Source: Acinetobacter pseudolwoffii (GTDB lineage Bacteria; Pseudomonadota; Gammaproteobacteria; Pseudomonadales; Moraxellaceae). From it: a stretch of 64,000 nucleotides of DNA. The stretch spans positions 248,001 to 312,000 of the forward strand of contig NZ_PHRG01000001.1 of assembly GCF_002803605.1 (NCBI RefSeq), read 5' to 3'. A model generated the notes under the pieces. It worked only from the letters and a program-made list of their open reading frames with translations. It was not told where the DNA came from and did no database searches. Positions 56,796 through 64,000 of this stretch are shown here, piece after piece (positions within the stretch are counted from its first letter, which is position 1; the number at the start of each line of letters is the position of its first letter). Both the position numbers and the translations under genes were made by a program.

Positions 56796-58652
56796 TTATG
56801 CGTTTGCGGTATCTTTCTGTTCAATTGGAAATTGATATTGATCAAGGCGCTGACCATTAAAACGCCATACATCAAGTGCCAGATCCAGCATAATTTTTTG
56901 ACGGTCAATAATGGCTTGTTTTGACCAATTTTCAAAAATGTAGTTTTTATCGTCTTTGAAACGGGTAATAGCTGTCTGTTTACCAATGTTATATTTGTGA
57001 TCGAGTAAGTTCACGGTCAATAGGTTAGATTTTGCATATTCTTGCTGCTTCTGCTCAAACCAATTGGTTGTGAGGTCATTCATTTTATTGATTGCCTGAT
57101 TGATTACGCTTTCCAATAAAGTAACGTTGCCCAACTTATAGATGGTGTTGTTATATTCCGCTTTATCCAAAAATTCTTCTGGCAACACCTCATCTTTTGG
57201 TGTTTGTGGGAAAATGTGCTCAATTTCTAATTGACCAATTTGTTTAAAATTAAACTCCGTTAGACCAGCTTGTGTACGTGCCTGATTTTCTAATTGACCT
57301 AAGATAAAACGCTGACGATATTGTGGGTTATAACCATCGTGACGGATATTTAAGAATTTGAATTTTAAGTTATCTAAGCGTTCTAACACATACGGCACAA
57401 TTGTTTTTTCGACAGCCTGTTGAATCTCTTCTATTGTCGTTTTTCCACGGAACGAGACCACCCAATTGGCAAATGAGTGCTCATTACTTTTACCTAAGAT
57501 GCCCACTGTATTGGTGACAAAGTAGAAACTTTCAATTTGCTGAGCTAAATAATCAATAGCTGCTTTATCCGCATTTTTTGACAAAGCCAAGAGCATGACC
57601 AAATGTTGTCGAGCTTTATATTTATTAATAAAACCAATATGTGTCACATGTGGATAGTTACTACCATCGCTCAAGCGTTTAGTTGCATTGACTAAATCTG
57701 CATAGCGTTGTGCCATAAATTCTATTTCTTTAACCAACTCAATCGGATGAGTTTCGTACTTCAGGATCGCTTTACCTGATTTTGTGATAATCCAGTTGTA
57801 GATATCATCTTCACGTAAAATACCGTTGTGGTAACGTGCCATCATAAAGTAACGTAGGAAACGTAGTGGATTTTCATCTTCTCCACAACGTAATAACGCT
57901 TCATTAATTTTTTTCCATGTTTCCTTAATGGTACTAAACTGACTTTCATTGGCTTGTCTAAACAATAAGTTTTTGACCAAGTCCATCGCATTTAAGCTTG
58001 CACCACGCTGGTTAATGGTTTCAAAGATTTTGAGTGCGCTACCGATATCTTCAGATTCGATAAGCACTAACTCAATTTTATTATAAAAATACTTTGCAAA
58101 CTTAGTTAGGTTACTTACCCCTTTTTGCAAAAAATTTTGCAGATAACTATAAATTTGATTATACGCTGCACGCATCTTTTGAATTGATGCAGTGTCTTCA
58201 CCTGTATATATTTCTTTTTTAATTAATTTATCGAGAAAATCTTTACTTTCCTCATACTGTAATTCTAATCTAACTAGAAGTTGTTCGGTGTCTGAATCAA
58301 AACTATACAATAGCTTCTTGACGGTACTTAAATGCTCCTTTTGTATATCATTTAAGGTTGATTCTTGAGTTGAGAGTAAATCTCGAATTGCGCACAAGGT
58401 TAATGTAATGGTGGTCAGACGTTGCTGACCGTCAATCACATCGTACTTATTTTTGTTTTTAACAATGATAATTGAACCAATAAAATAGCTTTCTTGTTGA
58501 TCTGCATTTTCATCGTATTCATTATCAATATCTGTTAAAAACTGCTCGACCTGATCATCTGCTTTCCATACGTATTCACGTTGATAGTCAGGTACGAGAA
58601 AGAAATAGTCCTTTAATTTTTCAATCGATTTTACTTGTGCTTCAATTTTCAT
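56796..58652 (-). CDS. DUF262/DUF1524 protein inside the hsd locus (RloF-like)
   Basis: About 618 residues. The N-terminal DUF262 domain has VPDYQREYVWK and IDGQQRLTTITLTL, and the C-terminal DUF1524 has an HNH-like nuclease motif EIEHIFPQTPKDE. Proteins of this kind (RloF, GmrSD-like) restrict modified DNA, for example glucosylated phage genomes, by NTP-dependent cleavage; this is inferred from the family. The ATG at 58652 has GGGGGTAA upstream; an upstream TTG is less likely. It lies between hsdS and hsdR. Confidence 0.85.
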   Translation of the reverse strand: MKIEAQVKSIEKLKDYFFLVPDYQREYVWKADDQVEQFLTDIDNEYDENADQQESYFIGSIIIVKNKNKYDVIDGQQRLTTITLTLCAIRDLLSTQESTLNDIQKEHLSTVKKLLYSFDSDTEQLLVRLELQYEESKDFLDKLIKKEIYTGEDTASIQKMRAAYNQIYSYLQNFLQKGVSNLTKFAKYFYNKIELVLIESEDIGSALKIFETINQRGASLNAMDLVKNLLFRQANESQFSTIKETWKKINEALLRCGEDENPLRFLRYFMMARYHNGILREDDIYNWIITKSGKAILKYETHPIELVKEIEFMAQRYADLVNATKRLSDGSNYPHVTHIGFINKYKARQHLVMLLALSKNADKAAIDYLAQQIESFYFVTNTVGILGKSNEHSFANWVVSFRGKTTIEEIQQAVEKTIVPYVLERLDNLKFKFLNIRHDGYNPQYRQRFILGQLENQARTQAGLTEFNFKQIGQLEIEHIFPQTPKDEVLPEEFLDKAEYNNTIYKLGNVTLLESVINQAINKMNDLTTNWFEQKQQEYAKSNLLTVNLLDHKYNIGKQTAITRFKDDKNYIFENWSKQAIIDRQKIMLDLALDVWRFNGQRLDQYQFPIEQKDTANA

Positions 58653-58683
58653 ATTTACCCCCAAATATTTTTTAACCGTAACC

Positions 58684-60024
58684 TTAAACCAAGCGAGTTT
58701 TACCTGTTAAAAGCTCTTGCATCATGCCTTGTTTAAGTAAACTCACCTTATTCAACTTTATTTTTAATTTCTCTAACTCTTTATCAATATCTATAAAAAT
58801 CCTACTGATTTTTAATTGCTCATTGATTGCTGGTAATGCAATTTTCAAATTTGCATATTGATTACCATTTATTCCAGGCTGTCCACTTCTCATAGAGTTA
58901 GTTGCAATCCAATCCCAATATTCTTTAGTTTGAAAATATAATGATAAGTACTTAGAGCATAATAAATTTGAAGCAGGAGAAATCTTGATTAAGAATCCTG
59001 CATAAATTAATTCGCCATCATCTTCATCATACAAGTAAGACTTTCCAACACTGGCACCTGTACGGGCTAAAACAATATCGCCTCTTTCTAAAATATAATT
59101 TTCAGATAAAGGACTATTTACACCCACCTTCTCTGTTGGGCTAAATTTCCCGTCCTCATTAATATCTGTAATACGAATATATGTTGGTAAATTACCCAAT
59201 AGTGCAGTTGCCGCTGCATTTATTCCATATTTGGGCTGAGATTTTAATAAACTTCTTAAAGGATAAATCTCCCAATCCTCAGGAATCTGACCTAACTCAC
59301 TATCTTTATAACCCTTAGGCGTACCATCTTCACGCAACGCAAATTCTGGCAAACGAGTTTTACCTGTTAAAAGCTGTTGCATGGTGGCTGTTTTAATCGC
59401 TTGCTTTTTCTCAATGAGTTTTTCAAGTTCAGAAATTAAAGCGTCGGTATCGGATAAAGCTGTGGCAATTTTTTGTTGTTCTTCTCTTGAAGAAGGTAAT
59501 GGCACACTAATGCCTTTTAAATTACCTAAAGTAATTTCTACAAATGTACTTCCTTTAGCTTCTTTTACAGCTTGCTTTAACGCCTGAGGGCTACGTAAAG
59601 TCCATAATAAATAACGATTGTCTATATTATTTTTTGGGGCAATCCTAGCTGTACCCTGTGTGAGATTCGCACCAGAGACCACAGTGCCAACCATTTTTAC
59701 TTCACCTAATTTCCCTCGTAAAGCATAGACAATATCTCCCTCTTCAACTTTGGACCTTCCAAATGATGAAGCTATTTCTGGAGAAGTTCTTAGCATTTCA
59801 TCTACATTAAGTTCCGATGAATTCATATCAGATACACGGATATATGGAATACCATTTGGAATATGTGGTCCACATTGAACTATGCCGTATGTGATAGAAC
59901 TGCGACATAAATTTTGAAGACTTTCTACAGTCCAATCATTAGGAATTATCCCTACTTCAGTCTTTTTATAACCTTCAGGAATTTCATGATTTTCTGTAAA
60001 GGTCAAATTGCTTTGAGTCATCAT
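58684..60024 (-). CDS. hsdS: Type I restriction-modification specificity subunit S
   Basis: About 446 residues with two target-recognition domains. The first runs to about residue 190 and is followed by a helical spacer ending LLTGKTRLPEF. The second begins GQIPEDWEIYPL and ends LLTGKTRLV. The repeated block is encoded by a 22-bp exact DNA repeat (58694-58715 and 59354-59375). It sets the DNA sequence recognised by HsdM and HsdR. The start overlaps the hsdM stop as TAATG. Confidence 0.93.
   Translation of the reverse strand: MMTQSNLTFTENHEIPEGYKKTEVGIIPNDWTVESLQNLCRSSITYGIVQCGPHIPNGIPYIRVSDMNSSELNVDEMLRTSPEIASSFGRSKVEEGDIVYALRGKLGEVKMVGTVVSGANLTQGTARIAPKNNIDNRYLLWTLRSPQALKQAVKEAKGSTFVEITLGNLKGISVPLPSSREEQQKIATALSDTDALISELEKLIEKKQAIKTATMQQLLTGKTRLPEFALREDGTPKGYKDSELGQIPEDWEIYPLRSLLKSQPKYGINAAATALLGNLPTYIRITDINEDGKFSPTEKVGVNSPLSENYILERGDIVLARTGASVGKSYLYDEDDGELIYAGFLIKISPASNLLCSKYLSLYFQTKEYWDWIATNSMRSGQPGINGNQYANLKIALPAINEQLKISRIFIDIDKELEKLKIKLNKVSLLKQGMMQELLTGKTRLV
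58694..59375. repeat. 22-bp exact direct repeat within hsdS
   Basis: The copies are 58694-58715 and 59354-59375, 660 bp apart, at the ends of the two helical spacers. Equal spacing of the domains allows recombination to remove or swap the second recognition domain. Confidence 0.8.
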
Positions 60025-62477
60025 TACCACTCCAAACCCATTGCTTTTAAATGCTCAGCCACTTTTAAACTTAAAGCTTCAACATTTTGGGTAATTTGCG
60101 GTAAAGGCTCTGCATAACGCTCATTCAACTCTTTTACACGATTTGCCAGTTGCTGCGTCACACGCTCAATCTCAGCTTCAATACTGCTATTTAAAGTGGC
60201 AAACCACTTATCTTGTACCACCAAATCTTTTACTTCATCATCAGTTAAAGTCGGGTACTTGGTAAATACTTTAAGGTCTAATGCTTCTTGCAACTCTTTG
60301 ACTTTTTTCTTTAAAGCTACTTCTGCTTCAAACAACTTTTGAGCATTTTTCAATATTTGCTTTTCTTCAATATCAACCGCAAGTTTCGAGCGAGCTTTAA
60401 CGGTTGCCAAAGTCACTTTGTCTTTATCATTCAAAGCTTCAAGCAATAAACCTTCATCGGCTGTATGCTCTTCAATAAAGCTTTCCAACTCTTGCGTTGC
60501 AATATCTAGCTCTGCTTGTTTTGCATCTAGGGTTGCTTGTTCAGTTGCAAAATACTTTGCCACAATCAAATGCGGTGGAATCACTTCAGCTTTATACTTA
60601 ATTTTCCCAATCACTAAATCAGGCACTTCTTTTAACTTGCTATCCTTTTCAGCAGTTAAATTACGAATAAGCTTTGCACCTGCCCAATCATCTTGGGTAA
60701 TGACAGAAACATCGTCCTGTAGTACTTCATCCCAATATTCCATAAAGATTTGGTAGATGTCATATTTAGACAATAGCTTCACATCTGCATAACTTTGCAA
60801 CAAATCTTCACTGACACGTAGCATGATGTCTTTTGGCTTTTGATCTTTTTCAATCGCCTTAAATGCACTACGTTCAAACCACGCTGTAAATGGCTTTAAA
60901 CTTTCAACTGCAAAGGTTTTAAATTCAGCATGCTCTAGAATGGTTTTCTTTACTTCATTAGCAACGACTAAACAGCGACCATAACCTTCACGATCTTTTT
61001 CAAACAAGCTAGCACGCACATTCGGCAAAACGTTCCAATAGTGTTGTAGTGCATCAATATCTCGCTTTGGAATACCACCTTTAAGATGCGCACTTAAATC
61101 ATGTAAATCTTCTGCTTCACTCGAATCAATATAGCGAGGAATATTTAAGTTATATTCATTGGCAACAATGGCATGAATATCAACTTTACGGCTGTAGCCT
61201 TCAATAATAAGTTCTTTATTGAACACATCTACAATTTTGTGAATATCTTGATGGCGCAAGCGGTTCTTGTTGCCGTCTTTGATAAAGCCTTTACTTGCAT
61301 CAATCATGAAGATGCTTTGACCTTCAGTCACTTCACCTTCTTCATTAAACTGAATAGGTTTAGCAGCAGCTTTATCAATCACAATAATTGAAGCAGGAAT
61401 ACCTGTGCCATAGAACAAGTTAGCAGGTAAACCAATAATGCCTTTGATATAGCCTTGCTTAATCAGGTTTTCACGAATACGTGCTTCGGCATTACCACGG
61501 AATAAAACACCATGTGGCAAAATAACAGCGGCTTTACCTGTGCTTTTTAAGCTTTTTAGAATGTGTAATAAAAAGGCAAAGTCACCATTTTTTTCTGGTG
61601 GAACACCCCATATAAAGCGATCAAATTCGTCACTGTTTGGTGTTAAACCATTAGTCCAGTTCTTACTAGAAAATGGAGGGTTGGCAACAGCAAAATCAAA
61701 GTTCATCAGCTGACCAGCTTCATCTTTATATTCAGGTGAAGATAAAGTATTGCCTTGGGTAATTTTGGCACCTTCACCCACATCACCATGTAGAATCATG
61801 TTCATACGGGCTAATGCAGATGTTGCATTATCCATCTCTTGACCGTAGATGGTTAAGCCTCTTTCAGCTTCATCAGATGCTTTTAATAATAATGAGCCTG
61901 AACCACAGGTTGGATCGTAAACCGTGGCATTTTTAGGTGTGTCTTTTTTAATCCCCACGATTTTTGCAACTACGCGAGAAACTTCGGCTGGTGTATAGAA
62001 TTGTCCTTTTGATTTACCCGACTCCGTGGCAAAGTGGCGCATCAAATACTCATACGCATCACCAAGTAAGTCATCCCCGTCTGCACGGTTATCAGCTAAG
62101 TTTAAGCCTTCGAAAAGACCGATTAACTTGGTCAATCGGTCAATCATATCTTTGCCTTTGCCTAGCTTGTCTTCATCATTGAAGTCAGCAACGTCGATTA
62201 CACCACGCAGGTTATTGGCTTCGGCAATTTTTCGAATAATGATATTGAGCTTATCACCAATTTCTTTATTCCCTTTAAGCGCACTAATTTTATCGAATGT
62301 TGCATCTTCGGGGATCTCAATAATGGCAAAGTCATCATTGCTAAAACGATCTGAAATATACTTTAAGAACAGCATGGTAAGCACATAGTCTTTATATTGA
62401 CTCGCATCCATACCACCACGTAATTCATCACAACTTGCCCAAAGAGAAGAATATAGTTCTGTTTTTTTAATCGCCAT
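60024..62477 (-). CDS. hsdM: Type I restriction-modification methyltransferase subunit M
   Basis: An 817-residue N6-adenine methyltransferase. The N-terminal helical domain (SLWASCDELRGGMDASQYKD, LFLKYISDRF) precedes SAM motif I (DPTCGSGSLLLKA) and catalytic motif IV (NPPFSSKNW). The C-terminal third (from about 560) is a long charged helical extension (LDAKQAELDIATQELESFIE), longer than in EcoKI-type HsdM (about 530). It methylates one strand of each half-site and with HsdS forms the modification enzyme. It precedes hsdS in the operon. Confidence 0.95.
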   Translation of the reverse strand: MAIKKTELYSSLWASCDELRGGMDASQYKDYVLTMLFLKYISDRFSNDDFAIIEIPEDATFDKISALKGNKEIGDKLNIIIRKIAEANNLRGVIDVADFNDEDKLGKGKDMIDRLTKLIGLFEGLNLADNRADGDDLLGDAYEYLMRHFATESGKSKGQFYTPAEVSRVVAKIVGIKKDTPKNATVYDPTCGSGSLLLKASDEAERGLTIYGQEMDNATSALARMNMILHGDVGEGAKITQGNTLSSPEYKDEAGQLMNFDFAVANPPFSSKNWTNGLTPNSDEFDRFIWGVPPEKNGDFAFLLHILKSLKSTGKAAVILPHGVLFRGNAEARIRENLIKQGYIKGIIGLPANLFYGTGIPASIIVIDKAAAKPIQFNEEGEVTEGQSIFMIDASKGFIKDGNKNRLRHQDIHKIVDVFNKELIIEGYSRKVDIHAIVANEYNLNIPRYIDSSEAEDLHDLSAHLKGGIPKRDIDALQHYWNVLPNVRASLFEKDREGYGRCLVVANEVKKTILEHAEFKTFAVESLKPFTAWFERSAFKAIEKDQKPKDIMLRVSEDLLQSYADVKLLSKYDIYQIFMEYWDEVLQDDVSVITQDDWAGAKLIRNLTAEKDSKLKEVPDLVIGKIKYKAEVIPPHLIVAKYFATEQATLDAKQAELDIATQELESFIEEHTADEGLLLEALNDKDKVTLATVKARSKLAVDIEEKQILKNAQKLFEAEVALKKKVKELQEALDLKVFTKYPTLTDDEVKDLVVQDKWFATLNSSIEAEIERVTQQLANRVKELNERYAEPLPQITQNVEALSLKVAEHLKAMGLEW

Positions 62478-62579
62478 GACTGACCAAATAAATTCGTTTA
62501 AATATTGAGTTGAATCATAGCGAAATAAATTGAAAACATTCGATCAATTTATGAGCTTTCAGAATGAAGTTAAATTATT

Positions 62580-63593
62580 TCAGGCTAAGCGATACCAATC
62601 ACATTCCGCTGCCTGATTTGAATTACATGCGATTTTTTTAGCTTTACAGTAAATGGGCAATCCCTCGGTATAATTATAATTATCTCCGCTATATTTGCAT
62701 AAAAAGCAGCTCTTCACGGGTACTTTCTTTTCAACCGCAAGTTTTAACTGAGAAATGAACATATCCCCATGGGCATATCCCATCAGTACATTTGAATTTT
62801 CAAATTGCAGATCAGTTTCAATAATATTGCTATATTCGATTTTACTTTGGTACTTGGCTAATTTAGCTTTAATATCTGACAGATATTCCAAGCCTAACCA
62901 AGCTTTGCCAGAATCCCAAACAATAAATAAGAAATACCTTTTGTGCATACATTTACAGTCAGAATCAACTATAGGTGCACTTTCCTGATTGAATCCAATA
63001 AAGAGAGCATCATTTTGTTGTAAATCGGCCTTATAGATTTTTTCAACATCCTCTTCGCAATCTAATGGTAGTTCAATAATCCGTTTACCTGAGCTTTCCT
63101 TTTTTTCACTCAGAAAATGAGTCACAGCAATTTCAATATAAATGCTGTCCTCACTATTGGTTTGACGAGTCAACAAAAGATCAGGAATAAACTGATCATG
63201 CTTCTTTTCGACTTGTATTTGTGAAAAATAACTCGTTAGATCAAATCGTTTCTCCGTATAACCTAGATCACAGTGCTTTCGAATTGTTCTTTTAAATTTT
63301 TGGCACTTCTTGGGCACATGGAAGGTAATGTAAAACGGTTCATTTTCAACTAAACATTTTTGATAAGTTTCAAAAAAAGCACGTTTACCCAATCGGTGTA
63401 AGTAAGTTTCACCATTACACTCTAGTACATTTTTATGGGCAAAATGGGGCTTCTTGATTTTTCCATTTACCTTAGCAATTAATAGATTGTCACAACCAAG
63501 ACAAGTATATTCAGCCTTTACTTCTTGTCCGACTAGATCAACCGCCTTAACGATTTCGCCATTCTCATTTTTTGCATATTGATAACGTGCCAT
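62580..63593 (-). CDS. CoiA-like protein
   Basis: A 337-residue protein with an N-terminal zinc-binding part (YTCLGCDNLLIAKV, KKPHFAH) like that of competence protein CoiA and its nuclease-like relatives. The middle has a possible PD-ExK-type core (IPDLLLTRQ, YIEIAVTHF). The C-terminus has two more Cys pairs (SCFLCKYSGD, CNSNQAAEC). It lies before hsdM on the same strand. Its role here, perhaps with foreign DNA, is inference. Confidence 0.6.
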   Translation of the reverse strand: MARYQYAKNENGEIVKAVDLVGQEVKAEYTCLGCDNLLIAKVNGKIKKPHFAHKNVLECNGETYLHRLGKRAFFETYQKCLVENEPFYITFHVPKKCQKFKRTIRKHCDLGYTEKRFDLTSYFSQIQVEKKHDQFIPDLLLTRQTNSEDSIYIEIAVTHFLSEKKESSGKRIIELPLDCEEDVEKIYKADLQQNDALFIGFNQESAPIVDSDCKCMHKRYFLFIVWDSGKAWLGLEYLSDIKAKLAKYQSKIEYSNIIETDLQFENSNVLMGYAHGDMFISQLKLAVEKKVPVKSCFLCKYSGDNYNYTEGLPIYCKAKKIACNSNQAAECDWYRLA

Positions 63594-63609
63594 TTCTCCC
63601 CCTATAAAT

Positions 63610-63993
63610 TCAACCCATCCACAATAAATAATTATTTTCTTTCCCTTGACTATAAGCCCACTCCGCCACCTTATGCGACCGCTCTTTATCTGTCAGAAAT
63701 CCCAATACAGAAATTCTATCCACAATAATCAAATCTTGATCTTCATTTCGCTCGTACCACTTATGCAAAAACTCATCACATGCAAGTAGATTACTTTTCT
63801 TAGAATTACAACTGGAATCCGCCAACACAAAGTTATGCCCTGTATCTGATGGATACATCGACCAAGGGATAAAATGATCGACTGTATACTTACCTTTTCG
63901 CATCGGCTTATTACAGTAAAAGCATTTACAGTCTTGTAGCTCAACCAGTACATTCGCCACAGCATTCAATTGATTTCGATTCGGCTCAAACAT
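63610..63993 (-). CDS. HNH endonuclease-like protein
   Basis: A 127-residue protein with an HNH nuclease core: CFYCNKPMRKGKYTVDHFIP (Cys pair, DH) followed by NFVLADSSCNSKKSN. Both Cys pairs and the catalytic His are present. It begins 7 bases before the window edge; a longer start outside the window is possible. It is the first visible gene of the defence operon and could be a nuclease partner of the CoiA-like protein. Confidence 0.78.
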   Translation of the reverse strand: MFEPNRNQLNAVANVLVELQDCKCFYCNKPMRKGKYTVDHFIPWSMYPSDTGHNFVLADSSCNSKKSNLLACDEFLHKWYERNEDQDLIIVDRISVLGFLTDKERSHKVAEWAYSQGKENNYLLWMG

Positions 63994-64000
63994 GAATTGC

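Noticed and set aside
1..64000. CRISPR arrays, tRNA and rRNA genes
   Set aside because: No regularly spaced repeats and no complete cloverleaf-type gene were seen; only the degenerate 3'-end-like sequence at 38453.

Overview
The window looks like a chromosomal segment of a Gram-negative gammaproteobacterium, most likely Acinetobacter (Moraxellaceae). The grounds are AT-rich intergenic DNA, the style of the gatAB, otsBA, katE and czc proteins, and intergenic hairpin repeats of a type I associate with Acinetobacter. This is recognition from memory; no database was searched. Nearly all genes from 11.6 kb onward lie on the minus strand.

Layout. 0-2.4 kb: housekeeping gatA (5'-truncated by the window edge) and gatB. 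2.4-8.3 kb: a SIR2-like gene, envelope proteins, the peptide uptake protein SbmA and small hypothetical genes. 8.3-20 kb: a stress region with otsB-otsA (trehalose synthesis), an MFS transporter, a catalase-led operon (katE, small gene, acyl-CoA-dehydrogenase-like, PIG-L deacetylase, methyltransferase, glycosyltransferase) and a divergent dps. 20-21.8 kb: a sulfur/persulfide operon (frameshifted yeeE, DUF6691, MBL-fold hydrolase). 21.9-25.1 kb: a MacAB-like ABC exporter with adaptor. 25.8-35.8 kb: a seven-gene minus-strand array built round a 1240-residue tubulin/FtsZ-like GTPase, with a VWA-like membrane protein, a three-TM protein, a zinc-ribbon membrane protein, two lipoproteins and a large protein of unknown fold. 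This is the best candidate for a poorly described system.

36.2-52.9 kb is accessory DNA. A P4-type integrase gene is split by an 870-bp IS5-family element whose own transposase has decayed. Upstream of it lie a tRNA/tmRNA-3'-end-like sequence and helically spaced repeats that could be an old attachment site. Then come a broken Fic-type gene, a czc heavy-metal efflux operon (czcI-C-B-A plus a CDF pump) behind a MerR-type promoter with a 19-bp spacer, an intact Fic gene, and an IclR-linked catabolic cluster (GntP-type permease, Fe-dependent alcohol dehydrogenase, MmsA-like dehydrogenase). A second fic 3' remnant and a weaker attachment-like sequence follow. 52.9-64 kb is a defence locus: HNH protein, CoiA-like protein, type I restriction-modification hsdM-hsdS-(DUF262)-hsdR, and a YgjP-like metallopeptidase.

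How the genes work together: the 8-20 kb genes deal with osmotic and oxidative stress, 39-46 kb with divalent metals, 47-52 kb probably with a hydroxy-acid carbon source, and 53-64 kb with foreign DNA. The tubulin-like array has lipoprotein, membrane and cytoplasmic parts and so looks like an envelope-spanning machine. No tRNA, rRNA or CRISPR array was seen.
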